The notes under the pieces were generated by a model, which worked only from the letters and a program-made list of their open reading frames with translations, searched no databases and was not told the origin of the DNA. Source: Geosiphon pyriformis (taxonomy: Eukaryota > Glomeromycota > Glomeromycetes > Archaeosporales > Geosiphonaceae). From it: 64,000 bases of DNA. The stretch is from contig JAAOMT010000608.1 of assembly GCA_016748015.1 (NCBI GenBank), positions 62,001 through 126,000 of the forward strand, read 5' to 3'. The position numbers and the translations under genes are program-made. This document shows positions 1 to 10,787 of this stretch, in pieces (within the stretch, counting starts at the first letter, position 1; every line of letters begins with the position of its first letter).

Positions 1-1159
1 GTGCCGTTTTCACCGTTTAAAAGAGGACTTGCTATTGCAAAAGAATTGCGAGATTTTTCACACGGCAGATTGGCCGAGCATCGTGCAGAGCCAGATAAAT
101 TCACGGATACAATGAAATATTTAATGACGGCTCAGCCTCCATTAGCCAATGACGCTATCGTAATGGAATTAAATAATATGTTAATATCATTACAACAGGT
201 GGCAACAGCCTTTTCGGCTGCAGTTATATCAATACTTAAAAGCAAGAAAACAGGTAATTATCAATTTCTGTTTAAAAATTAATACACTTCTTTTAAGTTC
301 CTAACATGAAATTTTTTTCATGGAATATGTTGACGATACAGCTCTCTACAATAAGATCATGGTCGAGTTAGAGCAAAATCAAAACATAATAAATTCGAGA
401 CGAGATGATGCCTGGATGCACATCAATATTGAATCAAAATTTCCAAATTTAACCAATGCCATAAAAGAGGCTTTCCGATTATTTCCGGTTAACCCCCTTC
501 AAATCGGTATGTTTTCATAATCGTGGCTTGAAACTTTCTCAAGTTAACCTGACAAACAAACTATTTCACTTGTATTCAATAGGAACTTCTTCAAGAGATT
601 TTTGGGTTGATGGGTATCGGATACCTAAAGGCAAAATAGTTGTTGGAGGGCTTTGGGCAACAGGTAATTAATATGGGTTGTTGAAAAATTTTCTTTTCCT
701 AAAGGAAAACCTCTCTAATTTCCCTTTTCCTTCATTATCCCGATCAGGCTTTGATTATAACCTTTACAAAGATCCCGAGGGTTATCGACCAGATCGATAT
801 AAAATGCAAGATTTGACCACAGAAAAGGGTATCGACTGGAGTCCATTTGGTTGTGGGTATAGTGCCAGAACACATCGATGGTAAGCTTATTAATTTTGAG
901 AAACACAAATACAGACAATTTTTGAATAAAAAAACTAAATGACAATCTCTTCCTATTTTCTGGCATTAGTCCTGGACAATCAATAGTACTTAATGTCTGC
1001 ACATATTTGATCGCTCGTTTACTTTCCGATTTTGATCTGGAGTTAACAAGTCCCAAACAAGATTTTGATTATCATAAAATATTTCCCTCACCCCAGGATG
1101 GGTTACCATTGGATATAAAGATTCGACCTTTAGAAAAAGTTGGAATCTTGATCGGATGA
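1..1159 (+). CDS. Cytochrome P450, 3' part (5' end outside the window)
   Basis: This is a haem-thiolate monooxygenase, incomplete at the left edge. Hand-spliced exons are 1-253, 342-506, 583-663, 748-880 and 970-1159, with phases 1, 1, 1 and 2 that keep one frame. Exon 1 holds an I-helix-like stretch (LISLQQVATAF). Exon 2 has the K-helix ExxR (EAFR). Exon 3 is the beta-sheet region around DGYRIPKGKIVVGG. Exon 4 has the meander YKDPEGYRPDRY. The haem loop is FGCGYSARTHR-C-PG. Its cysteine codon is assembled across the last intron (TG at 879-880 plus T at 970), so an unspliced reading misses it. The stop codon is at 1157-1159. The ExxR, PxR and FxxG...C motifs make the family certain. The substrate and the CYP family cannot be read from this fragment. 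P450s usually run to about 500 residues, so more than half of the gene lies upstream. Confidence 0.93.
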
Positions 1160-2851
1160 ATAGGCAGACCAATCGTTTATCTTTGTAAAATAGTGATCAA
1201 ATTATCGTGTGGTACGGCCAGGTCTTTTTCTTTGTTTTCCCAATAAAAGAGAGTCATTTCTATGATATTGTATATTAATCTATATTTTAGTGTATTGCAA
1301 ATATTTTATTTGTATTTTATCCTTTATAATTATGTATCTTCAAAAAATATTATTAGTTATTTAATTTTGAAATGTGGAATAGGACTCTTTTTAACATGAA
1401 GTTTTAAAGGCCAATGTTTAAAACGAGATCATTTGTAATCTATGCTGGGTGATAATTTTAATTGAATATTTTTATTTACTTATTTTTCCATTAAGCCAAA
1501 ATTGAGATAAAGATATTAAATCCAATCCATAAAATTGGGAGAGCCCAAGAACAAAAATTTAGGAATAATTTGACAAGAAAAATTTATTTCTACAATGAGA
1601 TTTTTAAATCATTCTTATGGGGCTTACGAATTGGAACCATTGGACAGGTTGATGGCTGAAGCATGTGAGATATTATTAAAAAAAATTAAATTAGATTCGA
1701 AAATTAAATCTACATTCTGTAGTTTTCTCATTAATTTTATTGGCAGAAATATAAAACCATATTTGTAACACCCAAAATGAGTGAAAATCGATGACATGTA
1801 CAAAAATTTTATTATCAAAAACTTTTTTTTTTGTTTCTTAGAGATGGTATGCAAAATATAAAATTCCCAACCACTACATCACTTTAGTTATCTCTTTCTT
1901 TTAGTTTATCTCTTTCTTTTAATTCTTTCTTTCTTTTTTATTTATTTCTTTCTTTTAGTTATATATTTCTTTAAAATTAATTCTCAAATAATATTTTTTG
2001 TGTCTTTTTAAAGATCCTAGCTTTTGATAATTTATTCTAATTGTGAATATGAGAAATATATATAAGATATATTAAAGATTCCTAATAAATATTTTAAAAT
2101 TTTTTTTCATAAAAATTTGGTGCTTTACAGCCGAAATTTTTTTTTTTAATCTAACAACAAAAACAACAACAAAAAATAGAAAATGTTTCTTCAAATTTGA
2201 TTCCTTAAAAAAAAAAATTTTTTTATTCGAAGCAATAAATGAGTTTGTCATTATAAATTTTGATATATATTAGGAATTTGATATTCAAATATATTAGGCA
2301 AAGTTTAATCTTTGAGAAAAAAAAGTTTTCAATTTTAATGATTTTTAAGGATTTTATGCCGAAATTTTTTTATTTAGCACGTAATTTTTTTTTTGTTACT
2401 CTGACAAATGAACACATATAGCTTTAATTAATAATCATCAAAATTGGTTTTAATCTCCTATTAAAAAAATCAAAGTGATAAACAACCTTGCAAAGTCTTA
2501 TTTTTCTGTTTTAAAAAAAAAAAATTTTTGCTTAGCAAAAAAGTTAAAAACTACATAGCCAAGCAAACTTTTCAAATACAAGGGTAGCAGTAATTACAAA
2601 AGTTTTTAGACTAAATAACCTTGAAGAGAATGTCTATTATTTCACCAAGTATTGAGATAATATAGAATTCAAAGAGGAAAATTCAAGGAGCTATACCTTT
2701 TTGAACCACACTATAATGAAAAGTGATCAGCCCCAAATTTTTATAAATTACATTTTTAAGATATTCTGCTGAAGCTGCCTTGGGGTCATATAACTTGATA
2801 AAATTCCCTTCTCGTTTTATCAATAGGTCATATTTCTTGATATTTATATTT
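1160..2851. other. AT-rich intergenic region
   Basis: The region lies between the convergent 3' ends of the P450 and the Ecl1-like gene. It is low-complexity A/T sequence with CTTT/TTTC runs near 1885-1965. The short open frames here show no domain or codon signal, and no gene is supported. Confidence 0.6.
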
Positions 2852-3319
2852 TCACGAAAAGAATAAGCGCCTTGCGCTGTCCATGAAGGATCGCTTCTTT
2901 TTTATAGGTTCTCTCGTTGTTCTGAACAGTGACATTGTTGAAGCTGGTGAAATCTCACTAATATATGGTAGACCCAAGGTAAAATTCGTTGGTGGTGATA
3001 AATTGCTGCCCGATGATAAATATGATGATGGAGAGCCATATTTGAGAGATCCTGATGGATGTATGGCAGGTGATGAAACGGGAGACGACATTGGTGATGA
3101 TTCAGGTGTGGAATACGGTGATTGATATGGCTTAAGGGAAGAACATCTGGGGAATTCGTAAAAAGATTCCATGAATAATGAACTTTTACAGTTTGAATTA
3201 TTTTCTAGATGTGGGTGGAACGATCCTAATGCGTCTTTTCGTCTACAGGCCTCGCTGCAGTATAAATTATTAAAGGCGAAAATATGTTTATCACAGACTG
3301 GACACCACGAGTTATCCAT
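2852..3319 (-). CDS. Ecl1-family zinc-binding protein (155 aa)
   Basis: This is a single-exon protein that begins with a compact metal-binding module, WCPVCDKHI ... LYCSEACRRKD (about residues 5-29). That CxxC...CSxxC signature defines the Ecl1/Ecl2/Ecl3 family. In fission yeast, members of the family extend chronological life span and respond to zinc or sulphur starvation. The rest is Ser/Pro-rich and looks disordered, including an SP-rich run around residues 66-90 that could take proline-directed phosphorylation. A basic KKKR patch lies near the C-terminus. The start is the first ATG (3317-3319), which directly precedes the conserved module, so no earlier start is needed. A TATA-like element sits about 140 bp upstream. 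Known Ecl1 proteins can be shorter (about 80 aa) or longer with Ser-rich tails, so this length is acceptable. The family call is firm. Its role in this organism is inferred. Confidence 0.82.
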   Translation of the reverse strand: MDNSWCPVCDKHIFAFNNLYCSEACRRKDALGSFHPHLENNSNCKSSLFMESFYEFPRCSSLKPYQSPYSTPESSPMSSPVSSPAIHPSGSLKYGSPSSYLSSGSNLSPPTNFTLGLPYISEISPASTMSLFRTTREPIKKKRSFMDSARRLFFS

Positions 3320-3453
3320 TGTTATTTTGATTGATGTATTTGTTGAAAGCTGAGGGTAGTGTATATTTTTGCAAAATTTGCGCGAACAAGAGTCTTTGAA
3401 GTTATTTTAATATTATTTGTATTCAGGTGTGTGTATATTTGTTTGATATCTTG

Positions 3454-3460
3454 ATTTATA
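3454..3460 (-). promoter_or_regulatory. TATA-like element upstream of the Ecl1-family gene
   Basis: Reading on the minus strand gives TATAAAT about 140 bp before the ATG at 3319. In such an AT-rich region this could be chance. It is listed because the spacing resembles the TATA elements of the two Asn/Gly-rich genes in this window. Confidence 0.25.
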
Positions 3461-6341
3461 TTTTATCGCTAGCGACACAGTCAAGAGAATAACGTAAAGA
3501 AGGAAAAGTTTGGCAAAGAAAAAGCAGCAATCAAGCAAGTAAGCACCAGGCGTTTTAATATAAGTACTCAAGAAATGATTTACAAGTGTTTTTTAATCAG
3601 CGATTCCTTTGACACATTAATTGACACCAGCATGACCGTAGAAAGCGATCAAATATTTAGAGCAAGTAACAAAGTCAACTTTGATTTTTTTTTACTCTCT
3701 CTGGCATAAAAAACGCGAAAATTTTGGGCCTCGGGCCCTTTTTGATTGTTTTGGAAAAAAGAAGAAAAGAAGAAAAAGTCGGACGGTCGCGGGTTAAGTT
3801 TACCTAATGTGGGGATGATTTACGCATATTAAAGTAGATTAATGACGAGTGATTAATGGCAATGGTTACCTCCTTCAAAAATGGTGCCGCCCCTAGTTGA
3901 TCAACTTTGTTTCAATGAGATTGTTGTTTCAAACACTATTTGATATCATGATGTTAATCGGAATGATACAATTTTTCAAATGAACGTTAATTAGATCATT
4001 GAATGCTTAGCTAAAAAGCTTTTCTATAGTTTAAAAAGTGTCCTAAAGGAGTGATTCGAGTTTTTTGAGGTTTTTGTTACTCTCCAAGTTACCTTTTGAA
4101 ATTCATTCTAGTACAGTGAATGACAGCCTCCTTAATCATGAGACGGAATTTTTTAAAATCACGAAATAACGGTGAGTTTTGAGACAAATGGGAAGAAATT
4201 CAAAGTGGAAAAATTTAGTGTGGATTTATTTCAAAATCATAAAAAATATGAAGAGTTAAAGATAGCGAACCCTGTAGCAAAAAAGATACCCACGTTGAAA
4301 TTTCTCAACATTGGACTCGCTCTGTTTTGATCAACCCTCACAATGTAGGTTAACAAATATTGGTATTTTGACAAACTTCTTCACTGAGAATCAGGATTCT
4401 TCCTCAAATGGTAAGACTTGAATCTTCATAATTTATCATTTCTAAAGTTTATTTGATCATAAATGACGCATATATATTTTCAGTTCAACCGTGAGAAAAG
4501 AATGGATCAGTTGATTAGAATTACCATTTTTAGTGAATCTTTCGAACTCTTTCGAATTCAAGTCTTTCACGTTTTAGGTTCGTAACCTCCCACATTGATT
4601 AAGATATTTGTAAAAAATTAATGATTCCCAAGTTTTTTTATTTTATTTTGGACTATAAGAATCGTACATTTCTCGATATTTTACTTTAAGTCATAATGCT
4701 CTATTCATGCATTATATCTGAACAAATGAAATCAAAAATGATAAATTCTTCGATTTTCAAGACTATATTTCAACCCTTTGGCCATTTTTGGATGAAAGAC
4801 AAAGGCTAAAAACCGAATTTTAGGGCGAAAATAAGCCAAATTTCAAGTCAACTGAAATTCATTCAGACAATTCCTCAAGATCCGTAGAAAATTTTCAAGT
4901 TTTAAGGAACATAAGATAAAGGTTTTTGCGAAGTGTTTATGATGTTTAATTGTGAAAACAATTTTCAAGATGACGAGTTAATTGAATATCTCAAAGTTTC
5001 TTTAATGTTTTTTGTTATATGGTTGCAATCTACTATTTTGTATATTGTGCTGCAGGTTTCGATTATGATAAGGATATAATAAAGATATAATTTGGGAGCT
5101 TCAAAAAAAATTCACGGTAAGGATTGTGAGATTCATTAGGTGGAAAAACTACTCTGCTACTCGGGCAAAAGCCAAAAGCGTAGAACTATGAGCAAAATTG
5201 ATTGTTCAATTGTTTTGGTTGGATCACACAGTTAAAAATAACTAATCTTATCTTATCTTAAACAGGGAAATTTATAATAGTTGACAAAAATCGATGAACT
5301 TTGTTTGCTTTTCTTTGTTAACTTTCCCATGCCGACTTTTTATAGAAAGCCAAAAATCTTAAATCGGGGAATTTCAAGAATAAAAATTTAAAATTTCGGT
5401 GACCACCACTGCCTCTTTACAGTTGATACAAATCTGCATAATCGGAGAATTTTTTTTCCGTTTTAAGCAAAGTATTTATCAGGAGAACATGGATCGTAGG
5501 CCGTGCGAAGTACATGTATTAATTTATGTTATAATGCAGTAGAATAAACTTCATTTCCCGAAATTTTTTAATTTCCCACTTTCTTACATCGACAACATCA
5601 GCATTCTTTGTTCTGGATGATTGTGTAAAGTTGTTATATATTGGTTGATTAGGAAATTTTAGGGGATTTATTATGGCAGAGAAAAATTTTTTGTCATAAC
5701 AATGAAGAAGGCCTAATCGAAGGCTATTGTTCCCTTGTGGCTTAATTGATTCCATATTTTCTCAATAAATTGTCATAAGTTGATTTCATATTTATTCATT
5801 TACGGAAAGTAAAAAGAAATCAGATTAATTTTGCAGAAAGCGGGGCTCAGAATAAAAAAGTTTTGATATATCGTACCCTTTTTGATGAAAACCCAAATTC
5901 TTTTGCGAAAAGCCTGAATTTCTGCATTTATCCAAAACGATATCGATTAAAGATTTAGAGTCACTCAATTAATTTTGCAATAGCTCAATGTGGTCATGAA
6001 AAGTTCAAAAAATATTTTTTTTAACTTTTTTGCTGAATTTTTTATTTTACTTTCTACGCTTAACCAAATTTAATCTAGATAGAACTTTATTTAATTATTA
6101 TTTTAGATGAAGATTAAGATAAAATATTTATTATATTTATCAATCGGGTTTCATCAATTGGTTTTTCATCAATCAAAATAAATTTTTAATATGAGCAAAA
6201 AATTGCATGTTATTTGAAATGTATAAAAAATGATTATAGTTTTTGGTAATTAACTCTCTTAAAAATAATTCTAAATTTTAAAGAATCATATTTTGAGAGA
6301 TATATATATATATATATATTCATTAAAATTTTTATATATAT
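3461..6341. other. Intergenic region without a recognisable gene
   Basis: The sequence is a little less AT-rich than other spacers but has no open frame with domain or codon signal. It contains a GC palindrome, GGGCCTCGGGCCC, near 3727-3739 and a short TA run at about 6299-6320. I see nothing else. Confidence 0.5.
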
Positions 6342-6494
6342 GGTGAATTGTATACGATTTTTATTGGTGAACTCGATGTTGCCAATTTATCAAAAAGCGT
6401 TTACCGAATGGTATCTTGGAAAACGCTAAAAGATAAAAGTGTTGATTGGAAACAGTTTAGATTAAAAACATATCAACTCAGCACAAATCTTTAA
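6342..6494 (+). pseudogene. Short coding-like relic, unassigned (about 50 codons)
   Basis: An open stretch without an ATG start reads GELYTIFIGELDVANLSKSV and so on, ending at TAA 6492-6494. Its composition is protein-like (W, D, K, Q, R mix) and unlike the A/T spacer around it. No flanking exons with matching phases were found. A second coding-like patch on the other strand lies at 6783-6965. I do not recognise the family. It may be a gene remnant or an exon of a gene I could not assemble. Confidence 0.2.
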
Positions 6495-7145
6495 GAAGAG
6501 TTAAATTTCAATCATGTGATTTGGATGAAACTACTAGTTAAAGAAATATCCTCATTTAATAACTTGAATACACTAGTCTTTATTAATTCTTCTAAAACTT
6601 GATCATCAACCCAACTTTGGACGACACACATGAATACCATTATCAAAATTGAGAAATTATTTTCATTTTCAACATTATCATAAGCTTTGGATTGGAAATT
6701 TCGTACATCATTTAAAAGGTTGAAAAATATTTGCTCACTTTTGATTTTGCCTTAGAATTGTGAACCTTAAATTTTCAATTATTTATTCGATTCTCGTGTG
6801 TCCTAATATACAAAAGTTTTTAGTAATTCTTGATAAACTCGATGGGTGAGAGCAATATAGATCAGCTTTTAACCTTTTTGTTAACTGTAGAAATTCCCAA
6901 AGAATTGTCATTAAATTATATCCATGACAATAAGAAAAATTCAATATTCTGAACATTGGACTCAAATAGCTATTACTAATAAATTAATTAATTTTTTAAT
7001 CTAAAAGATAAAGTTTTTATTAATTAAAAACATATTTTTTTTTTTATTAAAATTGCATCTATTTAAAATATAAATTATAATCAAATAAATGAAACTTAAT
7101 TTTTTGAATAATAAAAAATTTCATGAATTAATAAAATTTTTTTGC

Positions 7146-7148
<3 letters not shown>

Positions 7149-7182
<34 letters not shown>
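7149..7182. repeat. (TA)n microsatellite
   Basis: An uninterrupted TA dinucleotide run of 17 units inside an AT-rich spacer. Confidence 0.95.
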
Positions 7183-7183
<1 letters not shown>

Positions 7184-8286
7184 TTTTGTTGATTTGATTT
7201 CCTGAATTTTAAGAATTTTAATCTGAAATTTTAAAGGAGCATAAAGTATCGAATAAGTTCAAAATAGATCCTTTGAACATTTCGATTTCGAATTAATGCC
7301 ATATCCAAGAAACTTTTCTCTCTAATTTTATTTTTATCGAAAAAAATTTTATTCTCAAATGAACAGCAATGTGATCCAAAATATTTGGCCTTGAAATACA
7401 TAAATTTTTTTATAATTTTGTTTAAAAAATCTTAATTTTATCAAAAGAATTACAGAATTTGAGTATATCTTTATTTGTAAAATAAATGGAGCATTAAAAA
7501 TTTGTAATTATTAAACTTTGATACAAAGATAAAAGCTTGGAATTTTTACATATTTACAAATTTTTTATGTTGAAATATTATTTCTTCCGAGATATTGGTT
7601 TTATAATATCAATTTTTTCAAATAATATCAACTCTGTGCAATTCCCAAAATTATTTTTTTGTATTAATCTAAGAGAATAATCAAAAAACATTTGATTAAA
7701 ATCTAAAGTTTAAATTATATTTATTTATCGCAACAAATAAGATTGAGCTATTCTTAAAGTTGGAACCAATAATCTTTTAATCTGGTAAAATCTTTAAAAG
7801 TTCTCTCGATTAACAAAAATGTATTAAATACAAAAACTTTTTCAATCCGGTAGGTTTTAATCATAAATAAAATTTATTGTAAAAAAAAAAACTTAAATAT
7901 TGAACTTTATATTATCTGCGAATTAAGAGGGTTTTTGCTTAATAAGTTTAATTTAATTTCTAAAAACATATTTTTAATCAAGAAGAAATCTAAGTTAAAA
8001 ACTATTCATAGGGCTATGGAAATTTGCAAATCTAAGATTTATATTATATAAATCAAGGGTAATAAAATTTTTGCAATCGTATTATTCTGATTTTCGCTAT
8101 TACAGCATCTTGAATTTATGGTATTAGCATCTTACATTATTTTACTTTATATTAATTTATGATTAATTCCCCAAAATTTCTTTTTTTTTTAAAATTCAAA
8201 TCTCAATCGTCTATCTTAGCGAAAATAAAAAGTATACTTAAAAACCAAATTTTTTTGATCCAGGTTCAAAATTTATTTATGCTCAG

Positions 8287-8470
8287 GCCCCAAAACCACG
8301 AGTGAGATAAAGTTGGAAAGCCAAGTAAGTTGTTATAGAATCAAAATTTTATTTTTAATCTGAACAATTGTTTAACAATTATTAACCATTTTTTATATAT
8401 TTAGGAATGCAATGGTAGAACCGAGGCTGCATCGAATGAAGAAGCTTTCGCATCACAATGTCCTCCTATG
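8287..8470 (+). other. Possible two-exon fragment, unassigned
   Basis: A GC-richer island after CAG at 8284-8286 reads GPKTTSEIKLESQ up to a good donor (GTAAGT at 8325). After an intron ending TTTAG at 8404 it continues in phase with ECNGRTEAASNEEAFASQCP, up to a second possible donor at 8471. Splice signals and frame agree, but no start, stop-linked downstream exon or domain is visible. It could be an internal piece of an unknown gene or a relic. Confidence 0.22.
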
Positions 8471-9369
8471 GTAACAATCAAGCATTCTTAAATGGCCATT
8501 TTTTTTACTATCAAAAATAAGGACACTAAAATTAAATTTAATTTCGATAATTAAATTTTTCTAGAAAATATTTATTTAGATATATTGTCTATTGCCTTTT
8601 TTTAATAAATTTAAGGCTTCGCTATTTTTAAATGAAAAGGTTCAAAAAATTGAAGTAATTAAAATTTTATTTTGGCCTTGCCTTCATTGAAAAATTATTT
8701 CAGCGTGGATTTAATTTGAGGCAAATTAAAATAAAATTATCAAATCCCAATAAAATTTATTTTTCAATTTAAAATTCTACTTTTAATTAAAAATAAACAC
8801 TCACATTTTTCTCATTTAAAACTTATGAACATAAAAATATTTCCGAATTAATACTGACCATAAAATTTTTTATTCATGCTGATCAAATTAATATATTTCG
8901 ATAGCAAGGGCAGAGGGTTTTCGTTTTACACGGTGAAAAAATATATTAAGCATGTTCAATATTACCTATTTTAATATTAAAATCCGTACTTGTGTAAAAA
9001 AGGTCTCAAGGATATTTTGATCAGTGGTTTAAAAATAAAGTTATTATTGCTTGGATTTAAGCTAATATTAGCAATTCTTAAATTTATTACCGAACTATTA
9101 TCATTTAAAAATACTTATATTAATTACAATATTTTATTATACATTAGGTTTCTTAAATATTTTATATCGATCATTTCAAATTTCTGAATTAGATTTCAAT
9201 AGGCTTAAACAATAAACAGTAAATAACAAGAGTTTATCAGAATTGGCAACGGGTGAACAATTTTGCCATTGTAAAAACCCTTCCCTGATAACTTTGTTAT
9301 ATACTGATAAAGTTTTATTCCTAAATAGACTAGATAGATATAGAAAAGATAATTGAAAAATATGGCTAT

Positions 9370-9480
9370 CCCCTCCCGCTCTTCACTCTTGTAAGAAATC
9401 TTAAATTACCCCCCTCCCACTCTTTATTCTTATAAGAAATTTTAAACTACCCGCTTCCCACTCTTCATTCTTGCAAGGCA
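9370..9480. repeat. Three imperfect tandem copies, period about 41 bp
   Basis: Copies beginning near 9370, 9411 and 9451 share CCCTCCCACTCTTCATTCTT followed by an A-rich half. They differ from each other by several bases, so this is an old local amplification. Confidence 0.7.
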
Positions 9481-9577
9481 TAAATAACAGACTAATAATT
9501 ATCAATTCCTCACCACCTAACCCTAAAATTTAATTCAGTTATTTGATGATCGATTGTTCATGAATTTCTATTCCGTA

Positions 9578-10087
9578 TTCATTGGTTATTCGGATGTTGA
9601 AGTGCGAATTGCTGGTGAGTTTGGTTATTTGAATGTTGAATTGCGAATTACTGGTGGGTGATGGTTATATTTGAATGTTGAATTCGCGCATTTTTGGTGG
9701 CCGATGATTATTCGAATGTTGAGTTGCGAATTATTGGTGAGTGATGGTCATATTTGAATGTTAAATTCGCGCATAACTGGTGGGCGTGGTTATTCGAATG
9801 TTGAATTCGGCAATTATTGGTAGGTTGTGGTTTTATTTGAATGTTAAATTCGCGCATAACTGGTGGGCGTGGTTATTCGAATGTTGAATTTGGCAATTAT
9901 TGGTGGGTGGTGGTTATATTCGAAGGGTGAATTCGTGAATTATTGGTGGGTGGTGGTTATATTCGAAGGTTGAATCGCGAATTATTGGTGGGTGGTGGTT
10001 ATATTCGAAGGTTGAATCGCGAATTATTGGTGGGTGATTGTTATTTGAATGTTGAATTCGCGAATTATTGGTGAGCAGTAGTTATCC
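9578..10087. repeat. Diverged minisatellite, period about 36-43 bp
   Basis: About a dozen units are built around GAATGTTGAATTCGCGAATT plus ATTGGTGGGTGGTGGTTAT. Unit length varies and units are mutated. The right-hand units (about 9900-10050) are the most alike, at a 42-bp spacing. The period and the stops rule out coding. The array stops where the rRNA-like segment begins. Confidence 0.85.
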
Positions 10088-10100
10088 GTCAATTGTTGGT

Positions 10101-10735
10101 GTCAAGCTCAAAAGGGTCTTCTTTTCCCGCCGATTTTGCCAAGCCCGTTCCCTTGGCTGTGGTTTCACTAGATAGTAGATAGGAAGAGTTTAACCCATGA
10201 TGCACATCAATAACCGTAAGTTGAAGCAGACATTCGGCAGAACGGGTGCACGCACAGAGGTATAACAATTCATGTCATTGACCGTAAGTTGAAGCAGACA
10301 TTCGGCAGAACGGGTGCACGCACAGAGGTATAACAATTCATGTCATTGACCGTAAGTGGAAGCAGACATTCGTAAGAACGGGTGCACACACAGAGGTATA
10401 ACAATTCATGTCATTGACCGTAAGTGGAAGCAGACATTCGGAAGAACGGGTGCACACACAGAGGTATAACAATTCATGTCATTGACCGTAAGTGGAAGCA
10501 GACATTTGGAAGAACGGGTGCACGCACAGAGGTTAGAGAACACCACACTTGGCGATATAAAGGAGTTGGAAACCCCGTGCTTGGTTGAGTTTCTTCGGTT
10601 AAGGTTGGGGTTCTTTCCGGTAAAGGATGCCCCCCTCCCTCACCCAACACTTAGAGCTAGAAGAGATACGTCAACACCCTTACCTAGAGATTTTAACCTT
10701 GGAGACCTGCTGCGATTATCAGTACGACTGGAGAC
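10101..10735 (-). pseudogene. Decayed large-subunit (28S-type) rRNA fragment
   Basis: Read on the minus strand, the segment contains, in LSU rRNA order, four diverged blocks that I recognise from conserved eukaryotic LSU rRNA. CGTACTGATAATCGCAGC then AGGTCTCCAAGG lies near 10695-10725. GCTCTAAGTGTTGGGTGAGG lies near 10640-10657. AAGAAACTCAACCAAGCACG lies near 10576-10595. CTATCTACTATCTAGTGAAA with CCACAGCCAAGGGAACGGGC lies near 10135-10183. The copy has lost sequence between the second and third blocks, carries point changes at normally invariant sites, and is interrupted by a 68-bp tandem array. It therefore cannot be a working rRNA. The block matches rest on memory of conserved LSU sequence, not on an alignment. 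An open frame across 10476-10787 on the plus strand is a by-product. Confidence 0.78.
10214..10535. repeat. 68-bp tandem repeat, about 4.7 copies, inside the LSU rRNA relic
   Basis: The landmark CCGTAAG recurs at 10214, 10282, 10350, 10418 and 10486, exactly 68 bp apart each time. Units differ by only a few bases (for example GTTGAAG versus GTGGAAG, GCACGCA versus GCACACA). Adjacent units share variants, which suggests stepwise amplification. The minus-strand unit (GCCGAATGTCTG... GACATGAATTGTTATAC) resembles the LSU segment that normally lies here, so the array appears to have grown from rRNA sequence. The period is not a multiple of three, so it is not coding. Confidence 0.9.
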
Positions 10736-10787
10736 GAGAATGAATCTCTTAGATTTTTTTAGTGTTCTTTGGATTCGTGAGTCGTGA

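Noticed and set aside
9370-10535. Regular repeats reminiscent of a CRISPR array
   Set aside because: The units are contiguous, without unique spacers, in a eukaryotic context. These are tandem repeats.
10476-10787. A 103-codon open frame on the plus strand
   Set aside because: It starts in the last 68-bp repeat unit and runs antisense through LSU rRNA-like sequence, so it is a by-product of rRNA composition.
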